Below are positions 1-7,579 of a DNA stretch of 64,000 nucleotides, in pieces. A model generated the notes under the pieces. The model saw nothing but the letters and a program-made list of their open reading frames with translations, made no database searches and was not told the DNA's origin. This stretch comes from Tardibacter chloracetimidivorans. Its GTDB lineage: Bacteria; Pseudomonadota; Alphaproteobacteria; Sphingomonadales; Sphingomonadaceae. Where the stretch lies: positions 1 through 64,000 of the forward strand of contig NZ_CP018225.1 of the NCBI RefSeq assembly GCF_001890385.1, read 5' to 3'. The position numbers and the translations under genes are program-made. The stretch's first letter is position 1; the number at the start of each line of letters is the position of its first letter.

Positions 1-304
1 GGTGGAAATTCTCGGCAAGGCTCGCTTCGGCCGATCCGGCATCATCCTCGAGCACCAGCACCTGAACCTCATGGTCCCCGGCAAGCCGACCTGAATCGAT
101 CAGCCGCTGGAGCGCCCGCAAGCGGCGGCCGCCCGCCTTGACGGTGAAATGTCCTGCCTTCTTGAGCGGCGTGACCACGAGATTCTGCAACAGGCCATGC
201 GCGGCGATATTGTCGGCGAGGCTGTCGAGGTCGGCATCGCGATTGGATTTGCGGACATTGTCCTTCGAGAGCGAGAGGTTCTTGACCTTCACGGACTGGA
301 TCAT
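1..304 (-). CDS. ParB-like nuclease-domain protein, N-terminal part (runs off the window)
   Basis: The reading frame is open from an ATG at 304 to the window edge (101 residues seen), and a GGAGAC ribosome site lies just upstream. The translation begins MIQSVKVKNLSLSKDNVRKS and continues with LADNIAAHGLLQNLVV and a KAGGRRLRAL segment. This is the typical N-terminal fold of the ParB/RepB/Spo0J family, with an arginine-rich GGRR motif. In sphingomonad plasmids, long ParB-like proteins of this kind are often found beside the strawberry-notch gene, as here. It is distinct from the partition ParB at 14254. The C-terminal part, and therefore any extra domain, lies outside the window. Confidence 0.8.
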   Translation of the reverse strand, partial: MIQSVKVKNLSLSKDNVRKSNRDADLDSLADNIAAHGLLQNLVVTPLKKAGHFTVKAGGRRLRALQRLIDSGRLAGDHEVQVLVLEDDAGSAEASLAENFH

Positions 305-314
305 CGGTTGTCTC

Positions 315-1358
315 CTATGATGATTGTCCAGCGGGGATGAGATCTTCCCGGCGCTGGAACTGAGTGAAGTCATTGAACACCCATCCGTTTTTGAGGGTGT
401 CATAGATGATCGTCAGCAGCTTGCGGGCAGTGGCGATAATGGCCTTGCCGAAGCCGCGGCGCTCTCGGATGCGATTGTGATAGCCCTTGAGATAGGGCGA
501 GTAGCGGATGGCACTGAGCGTGCATTGCACCAGCGTGGTCCGCGCGAGGCGGTTGCCTTGTTTCGTGATGCGGCCGCGATGATCGGTTTCGTTCGACTGT
601 CTGACGCGCGGCACGATGCCGAAGTAGGCGGCGAGCTTGTCGGCGCTGGCAAAGTCATGGACGTTGCCGATGGCGGTGAGCAGCACTGCGGCCGAGCGCG
701 GCCCCACGCCCTTGATGCTGGTCAGCCCTTCGTAGCCGTCAAAGGTCGCGGCAACGCCTTCGATCTCGCGGTCGAGATGGGCAAGGCTGGCGCTCAGCGA
801 CAGCGCCTGCTCGCGCAGCACCTCGATCTCGATTACTTCGCAGCGGGAGAAGAGGTCCAGGTCGATGGCGGCGAGCCCTCGCTTCGATCCGAGGCTTTCC
901 TTTTTGAGCTTCAGCCCCTTGCGCACATGCAGCGCGTGGATCTTGTTGAGCAGCCGCGTGCGCTGCTTGACCAGAACGTCGCGCGTATGGGTGAGCGAGG
1001 CCAGCTCGCTCTGGTCCTGCGTCCTGGCCCGCGTCTCGGGCAGCATGTCCTTGGACAGGAACAGTGCAAGCGCCGCAGCGTCGTTGCGGTCGGTCTTCTT
1101 CACCGACTTCCTGATCACCTTGAACTGCGATGGATTGACCACCACCACCCGCCCGACGCAGGGCAGCACCTGATCGCGGAACCAGGCGCTGTTGCCGGTC
1201 GCCTCGATCGCCACCTCGTCGTCGGCGTCGAGGCTCAGGCAGAATCGCTCCATGTCGGCGGCCGACAACGTGAGCGTCTCGAAGCTCTGAGCCCCGTCCG
1301 GCTCGCGCCGGCACACCGTGATGCTGTTCTGATGAAGATCGACACCGATAAAGGACAT
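315..1358 (-). CDS. IS110-family transposase (DEDD recombinase)
   Basis: This 347-residue protein starts MSFIGVDLHQ; a GGAG site lies 7 bases before the ATG. The RuvC-like N-terminal domain shows the DEDD set at D7, E52, D90 and D93 (VDLH, AIEATGN, KTDRND). The C-terminal Transposase_20 region begins near SIKGVGPRSA (about residue 215) and contains the conserved RQS serine at about residue 255, followed by GRITKQGNRLAR. IS110 enzymes act with a structured RNA made from the element's own non-coding end. Length and motifs are complete, so the enzyme is probably active. A longer frame extends upstream to 1589, but it lacks family similarity before the chosen start. Confidence 0.92.
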   Translation of the reverse strand: MSFIGVDLHQNSITVCRREPDGAQSFETLTLSAADMERFCLSLDADDEVAIEATGNSAWFRDQVLPCVGRVVVVNPSQFKVIRKSVKKTDRNDAAALALFLSKDMLPETRARTQDQSELASLTHTRDVLVKQRTRLLNKIHALHVRKGLKLKKESLGSKRGLAAIDLDLFSRCEVIEIEVLREQALSLSASLAHLDREIEGVAATFDGYEGLTSIKGVGPRSAAVLLTAIGNVHDFASADKLAAYFGIVPRVRQSNETDHRGRITKQGNRLARTTLVQCTLSAIRYSPYLKGYHNRIRERRGFGKAIIATARKLLTIIYDTLKNGWVFNDFTQFQRREDLIPAGQSS

Positions 1359-1600
1359 GGCTATTCTCCGCTCGTTGGGTGAGGCGGAACCCTCAATGGG
1401 TGTGAACGGCCCGGCCAAACTCCTATCCGAGGTCACCGGATGCTTCCGGGCCTCAAGCTGGTCGTTCGGCGGCAGGCGGCGGGTAAGCTCCTTCACAGGG
1501 TCAAAAGCCCTAAAATGCCAATCCAGCCTGCAACCTATCCGCCTCACCCAATGCTCTAGCATCGGGCGCCAAGACCGCTCACCGCTCATTCATGCCAGCT
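1359..1600 (-). ncRNA. Candidate IS110 bridge RNA region
   Basis: For the IS110 group, the RNA that pairs with donor and target DNA is known to come from the non-coding segment upstream of the transposase. This segment has the right position, orientation and size. It has no convincing reading frame, and 13-base arms (1375-1387 and 1539-1551) could close a large stem around internal hairpins. The RNA start, end and guide loops cannot be read without folding and knowledge of the insertion junctions. This is an inference from position. Confidence 0.3.
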
Positions 1601-1702
1601 CCTTCGAGGGTTGCGCCGACCTCGTCGGCCGGCTTGAGCCACTCAGGCCCACCCGGCCGAAGGCCCCCTCCCCTCTCTTCGGTCGCTTGGCGCGGCCGCG
1701 GG

Positions 1703-3777
1703 TCAGTCCGTGATCCTGGCGAGGATCTCGAGGGCGCGGCTCGGGGGAACGAACAGCCGCGTGCGGTGCTGGATGATCTCGGTGAAGCAGCCCGCCGCCT
1801 TGAGATGCGGCAGCGCCTCGGGCTTCCAGTCCAGCAATTCGAGGCGTTGATCGCCGGCGACCAAGGCGCGCTTCAGCCGCAGCGCTCCGATCGGCATGAT
1901 CTCGCCCGAGGTGCGGACGTGCTCGACCCGCGCGCCGAGGTCGATCTCGACATGGGCCGCGATGCCGAATGCGCTGGCAATCCGCTCAACCAGCGGCGCT
2001 GGAATAAGACGCCCGAGAAGCGACTGGCCGTCATCGCTCGTCAGCCGCCAGACCTGGACATGATCGTCGGGCAGCTTGCCCCACACCGGAAGCAGCAGGC
2101 CAGTGACCAGATAGATGATCTGCGTGCGCGTCTGCGCCGCCATTGCGTCGCATTCGGCCTGCCAGGCTTCGTCGAAGCTCGCGCGGTCCACGTCGGTCCA
2201 ATGGGTTTCGGCGAAGAGGTCCTGCCTGTGCCGTTCGGTGCGCGTCGGCCGCACCAGCTCACAGCGGCGCACGGTCCGCCCCTCTTCGTCCGTCAGCGAG
2301 AAGGTCGGCCGGCAAATGGCGGCCTTGCCGGAACGCGGGTTGATCAACCCGCGCGCTTCCGGGTCGGCCAGAAGCCAATGCGCTCGCTCCAGGGTCAGCG
2401 GCCGATATCGCTCCTCGGTTTCGATACGCAGGATCTCGGTTTCGGCGCCGCTCACGGGATCGCGCCGGATCACCGTCCGGTCGAGGATCGAAATACGGTC
2501 GGCCGCGATCGTTTCGACGCCAAGATCGAGGGTGCCGGCCTCGCGTGCCTTTTCCACCCGTGCTTCGATCAAGCCGAGATATTCGTCGAAGATCGCGTTC
2601 TGCAGGTCGATGCGCAGCGCCAGGATGCGGTTCAACCACCGCTGGATCGTGGGCAAGGTCTCGGTGAGCCCCCCGCCCTCCCCGGCCAGGTTCAAACCGG
2701 TGAGCGCCTGGAACTGATCGAAGTGGACCGATTGGAGTTTTGCCTGGAACAGCAGGCGAAACCACTGGTCGAGCGATTCCCGCGCGAAGTCGGACTCCAG
2801 ATTGTCGCGGGGGTCGAAAAGTCCCTGCCCGCCGGTCTGGCGTTGGCCACGGGTCAGCGCGCCCAGGCTGTCGAGGCGCCGGGCGATGGTCGAGATGAAC
2901 CGCCGTTCGCCACGGCAATCGGTGGAAACGGGCCGAAACAAGGGCGGGCAGGCTTGGTGGGTGCGGTGCGTGCGGCCCAGCCCCTGGATCGCCGCGTCCG
3001 CGCGCCAACCGGGCTCGAGGAGATAGTGAATGCGGCGGCTCTGATTGGGCGCGTCGAGGCTGGCGTGGTAACTCCGCCCCGTGCCGCCGGCGTCGGAGAA
3101 GATCAGGATGCGCTTTTCGCCGCGCATGAAGATGTCGGTCTCCGCGAGGTTCGTGCGCGCGCTGCGCCGTTCGATCCGCTGACGGCCGTCGGCATCGACG
3201 ACGATCCGCCGGCTGCGGCCCGTCACCTCGGCCACAGCCTCCGTCCCGAAATGCCCGATTATGTGATCGAGCGCCGAGCCGACGACCGGCAGCGCACAGA
3301 GTTGCTCGAGGAGCTGGTCGCGCATGGCCATCGCTTCCCGGCACAGCACGGGCTGCCCGGCCTCGTCGATCATCGGTTCCGAGCGCACCGTGCCGCTATC
3401 GTCGGTATAGGTGCGCATCTGGCGCACGGGAAAGGCCGCGGTCAGATAATCGACCAGGAATTCGCGCGGGGACAGCTCGATATCGAGCCAGGCGCGCTCC
3501 TCGGGGGACAGGTCGGCAAGGGCACGATCGAGCATCGCTTCCGAGGTCGACACGAGCTGGACGACGGCGCAGTCGCCGCGCGCGAGATCGGCGGCGATCG
3601 CCGGGATCAGCGAGGGCAGCTTCATCGACAGCAGGATCTGGCCGAAGAAGCGTTGCTTGGTCGATTCGAAGATCGACAATGCCGCGGCCTTCGCGCCGCT
3701 ATTATAGGTGGCACCGCTGAAGCCGTCGGTGACGCGCGTGGCGGCGAGCGCGGCCTGCAGATTGTTGTGAATGATCG
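1703..3777 (-). pseudogene. Strawberry-notch (Sno) family helicase, C-terminal half, cut off by RIT insertion
   Basis: The frame reads without stops from the RIT junction (AIIHNNLQAALAATRV) through FESTKQRFFGQILL to the stop, about 690 residues. It carries the second helicase lobe, with FSDAGGTGRSYHAS and the motif VI-like QGLGRTHRTHQ, followed by the long Sno C-terminal region. It lacks its natural start because the RIT element separates it from the part at 7606-9735. An internal ATG at 3679 could in principle give a shortened protein without the Walker A/B motifs. Rejoined, the two parts make roughly 1,400 residues, the usual size for bacterial Sno proteins with a methylase domain. Confidence 0.85.
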
Positions 3778-3778
3778 C

Positions 3779-3814
3779 TTATCGCGAGGTCGCGATAATG
3801 TGAAGGAACGCGGC
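3779..3814 (+). repeat. RIT left terminal inverted repeat (36 bp)
   Basis: This repeat is perfectly complementary to 7544-7579. Its outer 20 bases are themselves a palindrome: two 9-base arms (TTATCGCGA and TCGCGATAA) around a GG centre. That layout resembles a tyrosine recombinase core site. The inner 16 bases may be an accessory arm. Confidence 0.9.
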
Positions 3815-3909
3815 CTAAGCGCCGAATTCCTGTGTTGTTCGTGCGATGTTGCTGCGCATTATTTTGGTTGCGAACCTCGGCGGTCTCTGAACCAGCTGAG
3901 GATAAAAGC

Positions 3910-5142
3910 ATGTTGAAATTGCACGACGAGTTGATCGCCGAACTCTCGAATTTGCTCACGACGCAGAATTACAACCCGGTGGTCGTAGCGAACCATCGCC
4001 TCTACGCCCGCGCGTTTCTCGATTATCTGGCCGAGTGCGACATGCAGGTAGAAACTGTGACGCCCGCGCAGGTCGATCAGTATTTTGCCTATGCAATTCG
4101 GGATTTCGAAGCCCAGTACGGCCGGCCTCCCTGTGCGCGCTGGCAGATGTTGCCCCGCACGTCGATCAACAAGCTGCTCCGGCTTGCCCAAGGCAAATGG
4201 CCGCCCGAGCCGGAGATGACCGAACCGGAAACCGCGTATCGGCAGGCGATCTGCTGCGAATACGAGGCATGGCTGCGCGACGAGCGCGGTCTGGCAAGCG
4301 CTACCATCGCGGCGCTTATGTGGGAGGCACGGAACTTCCTGCGATGGCGGTTCGAACGGGGCGGTGCTGCCAGCCTCGGCACGTTGAGCATCGTGGAGGT
4401 CGATCTCTACATGGACATGCGCGCGCCTGGATTACGGCGCAAATCATTGGCCGACGTCGCTGAGCGGCTCCGGTCGGTGGTGCGCTATCTGCATCGGACG
4501 GGACGTATCCCGACTGATCTCACGCCGCACATCATCGGCCCCATGCTCTACGCCTATGAAGACGTGCCCTCGACGTTGGACAAGAGCCAAATCGCCGCGG
4601 TGTTGGCGACGACGAAGAAGGACGGATCGCCGCGAGGAATGCGCGATTTTGCGGTACTTCAACTGCTTGCCACATATGGGTTGCGCGAAGGTGAGATCTG
4701 CCGCCTTCGGCTTGAAGACGTGAACTGGCGCGGAGAATCCCTGCGTATCCGTCACACCAAGACCAATGCGTACTCCTACATGCCGCTATTGGCGCCGGTT
4801 GGTGAGGCGCTGCTCGACTATCTGCGTCATGGGCGCCCCCAGGTCGAGGGGCGGGAAATCTTCATCCGATCCTGCGCGCCCTACATCGCAATGACAAACC
4901 TGTACGGCATGATCCGCGGGCGGTTAGCAGCCGCAGGCGTCGAGCCGCCGGGAAAGCGAGGAGCGCATGTCTTCCGCCACGCGCGAGCGGTCGAACTACT
5001 GCGGGCGTCGGTCCCGCAAAAGATCATCGGCGACGTGCTCGGGCATCGATCAATCGAATCCACCAATGCCTATCTCAAGCTGGCGACAGATGATCTCCGA
5101 GCCGTGGCGCTCGATGTACCCGGCTCGGAGATGCTGTCATGA
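3910..5142 (+). CDS. ritA: RIT tyrosine recombinase A
   Basis: This 410-residue integrase is the first of the trio. The N-terminal half looks like two SAM-like DNA-binding segments. The C-terminal half is catalytic, with Arg in GLREGEICRL, Lys in RHTKTN, the H-x-x-R box in HVFRHARA, a following LGHRS, and the nucleophile Tyr in STNAYLK. The chosen ATG begins MLKLHDELIAEL. The frame is open back to 3832, but that extension is Cys-rich and unlike the family. The stop overlaps the next start as ATGA, indicating translational coupling. The start lies about 95 bases inside the left inverted repeat, so the promoter probably sits within the element end. Confidence 0.88.
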   Translation: MLKLHDELIAELSNLLTTQNYNPVVVANHRLYARAFLDYLAECDMQVETVTPAQVDQYFAYAIRDFEAQYGRPPCARWQMLPRTSINKLLRLAQGKWPPEPEMTEPETAYRQAICCEYEAWLRDERGLASATIAALMWEARNFLRWRFERGGAASLGTLSIVEVDLYMDMRAPGLRRKSLADVAERLRSVVRYLHRTGRIPTDLTPHIIGPMLYAYEDVPSTLDKSQIAAVLATTKKDGSPRGMRDFAVLQLLATYGLREGEICRLRLEDVNWRGESLRIRHTKTNAYSYMPLLAPVGEALLDYLRHGRPQVEGREIFIRSCAPYIAMTNLYGMIRGRLAAAGVEPPGKRGAHVFRHARAVELLRASVPQKIIGDVLGHRSIESTNAYLKLATDDLRAVALDVPGSEMLS

Positions 5143-6494
5143 GCGCCTGGCACGATCCCGATTGCACCGTTGTTGACGCCTTCTTGGAAAAATCGCAGTT
5201 CCGGCCGGGAAGCAGACCGACTTATCGCTGGTTCCTTCGCAGCTTCGAGGATGTAGCCCGACGTCATCCGGCGGTTGACCGGCAGATGCTCGACGTCTGG
5301 CTGAAGGAAATGGAAAAACGTTGGCGAATGCCGACGCTGCTCAACCAGGTCTGCATTGTCGATCGCTTCCTCGAACACCTCGTCGAAATCGGGCTGATCG
5401 CCGAGAATCCCGTTGCCGTGCTTCGTCGTCAGTACAACGCCAAACAAAACAAGCCGATCTGGCGGGCTCTCGCTTCCCCCAATCCCGACGAAGCCCTGGC
5501 CGCATTGCGACGGCCTGCGCCCTACGGCAGCGTGCTGGGGGACTTCATGCGCGAGCATGTCGCGTTGATGCGCAGCCGGGGCTATCAGTATGAGACCCAG
5601 GCTCACTGGCTATTGCGGTTCGATCGGTTCCTCCAGGCGAACCCCGAACTTGCCGGGGCATCGCTTGAGACAATGCTGGCGCGCTGGGCAACTGCCAAGC
5701 CGACCCGCAACCACGCGGCTGAATGTCAGAAGCTGGGGCGCATCCTGACCAAGGCGCGGTATCGCCTTGATCCCAGAATCCCGCCAAAACGCTTCAACGC
5801 CCGGTCGGAGCGGGAAGTGGCGCGCGAGCATCGACGGCCGCATATCTTCAGTCCGGCCGACGTCCGGCGGTTGCTCGATGTTGCCCGCTCGTATCCGTCG
5901 CCGGATGCTCCGCTGCGGCCTATGGCCCTCTACACGATGGTGGTTCTGGCCTATTGTGCCGGACTGCGCCGTAGTGAACTCGCCGGGCTTGATCTGGGTG
6001 ACGTGGACCTTCAATCGGACACGATCACGATCCGGGAAACGAAGTTCTACAAGACCAGGATCTTGCCGCTAACCGGCAGCGTCATGGCCGAATTACGGGC
6101 CTATATCGATGCAAGGCGGCGCGCCGGCGCCCCGCAGGATCCGCGGTCCGGGCTCTTCTGGCATGACCACTTCAATGATCGCTATGCCCCGGTGGTGGTC
6201 TCAACGATGATCACCAACGTCATGCGTCGAGCCGGGTTCAAACCGCCCTTCGGGCGGACGGGGCCGCGTGTTCATGACCTGCGTCACTCAATGGTCGTGA
6301 ACCGGATCCTCCAATGGTACCGATCCGGCATCAACCCGCAGGACAGGCTACGCTACCTCTCCACCTATATGGGCCACCGGGACATCAACTCCACGTTGGT
6401 CTACATCACCGTCACGCAGGATCTGTTGCAGGAAGCAAGCGAGCGGTTCCGCGCTGTCGGCGCCCCATGCCTCAACATGGAGGCGCTGTCATGA
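5139..6494 (+). CDS. ritB: RIT tyrosine recombinase B
   Basis: This is the second and longest of the trio (451 residues). The catalytic residues appear in GLRRSELAGLDLGDVD (Arg), RETKFYKTR (Lys), HDLRHSMVVNR (His and Arg), YMGHRDINST (His) and LVYITVT (Tyr). The segment between the HxxR box and the GH box, NRILQWYRSGINPQDRLRYL, is longer than in recombinase A, a feature seen in middle RIT proteins. Overlapping start and stop codons on both sides (ATGA at each junction) tie it into a single three-gene transcript. The three proteins probably act together at the element ends, although the division of labour in RIT elements is not known. Confidence 0.88.
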   Translation: MSAWHDPDCTVVDAFLEKSQFRPGSRPTYRWFLRSFEDVARRHPAVDRQMLDVWLKEMEKRWRMPTLLNQVCIVDRFLEHLVEIGLIAENPVAVLRRQYNAKQNKPIWRALASPNPDEALAALRRPAPYGSVLGDFMREHVALMRSRGYQYETQAHWLLRFDRFLQANPELAGASLETMLARWATAKPTRNHAAECQKLGRILTKARYRLDPRIPPKRFNARSEREVAREHRRPHIFSPADVRRLLDVARSYPSPDAPLRPMALYTMVVLAYCAGLRRSELAGLDLGDVDLQSDTITIRETKFYKTRILPLTGSVMAELRAYIDARRRAGAPQDPRSGLFWHDHFNDRYAPVVVSTMITNVMRRAGFKPPFGRTGPRVHDLRHSMVVNRILQWYRSGINPQDRLRYLSTYMGHRDINSTLVYITVTQDLLQEASERFRAVGAPCLNMEALS

Positions 6495-7495
6495 AAAAGA
6501 GCAATCCGTTCCCCGCGTTGTTGCGGGCGTTCTTCCAGGAATGGTTGGCCGAGCAACGCAGTGCTTCTGTCCATACGATCCGGTCCTACCGCGACACCTG
6601 GCGGTTGTTGCTTCGGTTTATCGCGGAGCGAAAAGGCGGCGGGGTCGCGCGGATCATGCTGGCCGACGTCTCGGCCGGCGAGGTGCGCGCGTTCCTCCAC
6701 CATACCGAGCATGGGCGCAGGGGCACGATCGGTACACGCAACTGCCGGCTCGCCGCGATCCGCAGCTTCTTCAGCTTCGTGGCTGACAAGGATCCCGAAT
6801 ACATCGCGCAATGCGCCGAGGTCCTGACTGTCCCGCTCAAGCGGGAGCCCACTTCTGCGCCCTGCTACCTCGAGCCAGGGGAGGTTGAGGCAATCCTCGC
6901 ACAGCCCGACCGGTCGACAATCGAAGGCGCGCGCGACCATGTGCTGCTCTCGTTCCTCTATAACAGTGGCGCGCGCATCCAGGAGGCGCTCGACCTCTGT
7001 GCTGAGGCGATCCGGTTCGAAGCGCCGACCTGCGTGCGTCTTTACGGCAAGGGGCGCAAGGAACGCATCTGTCCGCTCTGGCCGGAAACCGTGACGTTGC
7101 TCAAGAAGTTGTTGGAGCGACAGCCACGCGCAACAGGTGAGCGCATCTTCGTAAACCGATACGGTGAACCGCTGGGCGCCTCGGGAGTGCGGTTCAAGCT
7201 TGCCACTTATGTGGAGGAAGCGGCAAAATCCGTGTCGACGCTTCGGTCAAAACATGTGACCCCGCACAGCTTCCGGCACGCGACAGCCGTCCACCTCGTC
7301 GCTGCCGGGGTCGATATCACCGTCATCCGCAGTTGGCTGGGGCACGTCAGCCTCGACACGACCAACCACTACGCCCAGGCTAATCTGGAGACCAAGCGAA
7401 AGGCGCTGGAACAGGTGGGCGCGCCGGCGGCGAGCAACGTTCCTCCTTCGTGGAAGCGGGATGCAAGTCTGATGGAGTGGCTCGACACCCTGTGA
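6491..7495 (+). CDS. ritC: RIT tyrosine recombinase C
   Basis: The third RIT gene encodes 334 residues. The start is the ATG that overlaps the previous stop (ATGA), giving MKKSNPFPALLRAFFQEWL. The frame is open further upstream, but that stretch lies inside recombinase B. The N-terminal core-binding domain (HTIRSYRDTWRLLLRF) is followed by a catalytic domain with SGARIQEAL (Arg), GKGRKER (Lys), HSFRHATAVHL, WLGHVSLDTT and NHYAQANLETK (Tyr). It resembles ordinary XerC/D-like integrases more closely than its two partners do. It ends about 50 bases before the right inverted repeat. Confidence 0.88.
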   Translation: MKKSNPFPALLRAFFQEWLAEQRSASVHTIRSYRDTWRLLLRFIAERKGGGVARIMLADVSAGEVRAFLHHTEHGRRGTIGTRNCRLAAIRSFFSFVADKDPEYIAQCAEVLTVPLKREPTSAPCYLEPGEVEAILAQPDRSTIEGARDHVLLSFLYNSGARIQEALDLCAEAIRFEAPTCVRLYGKGRKERICPLWPETVTLLKKLLERQPRATGERIFVNRYGEPLGASGVRFKLATYVEEAAKSVSTLRSKHVTPHSFRHATAVHLVAAGVDITVIRSWLGHVSLDTTNHYAQANLETKRKALEQVGAPAASNVPPSWKRDASLMEWLDTL

Positions 7496-7543
7496 AATAA
7501 TGCGAAGGACGTGGCGGGGTGTTCCGCGGCTTTGCGGGCCTGC

Positions 7544-7579
7544 GCCGCGTTCCTTCACATTATCGCGACCTCGCGATAA
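7544..7579 (-). repeat. RIT right terminal inverted repeat (36 bp)
   Basis: This is the exact reverse complement of 3779-3814, with the same 9-2-9 palindromic outer part. It supplies the last codons and stop of the truncated Sno N-terminal frame (YREVAIM). Confidence 0.9.

Larger units (their letters stand above)
310..1600 (-). mobile_element. IS110-family insertion sequence (ends not resolved)
   Basis: One DEDD transposase gene with about 240 bases of non-coding sequence upstream of it sits between the ParB-like gene and the split Sno gene. IS110 elements normally lack clear terminal inverted repeats and leave no target duplication, and none was found, so the ends given are only approximate. 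The non-coding side contains a 13-base inverted repeat (1375-1387 and 1539-1551). The element ends very close to the ParB-like start codon at 304, so it may have separated that gene from its original promoter. Confidence 0.6.
3779..7579 (+). mobile_element. RIT element (recombinase-in-trio)
   Basis: Three consecutive tyrosine recombinase genes on one strand, overlapping by ATGA, lie between perfect 36-base inverted repeats. This is the known RIT layout. The element interrupts a Sno helicase/methylase gene, whose reading frame resumes on each side (DAWSI before, IHNNLQ after). The five bases gatcg occur on both outer flanks (3772-3776 and 7606-7610), so they may be the target or a duplication of it. 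No cargo gene is present. Between the right repeat and the Sno sequence lies an extra palindrome, so the exact right end is uncertain. Confidence 0.88.

Noticed and set aside
324-1382. 352-residue frame opposite the IS110 transposase
   Set aside because: The DEDD transposase on the minus strand fully explains the region.
1592-3916. 774-residue open frame on the plus strand opposite the Sno C-terminal half
   Set aside because: It is antisense to a clear helicase region and its composition is what a GC-rich opposite strand gives; no family match.
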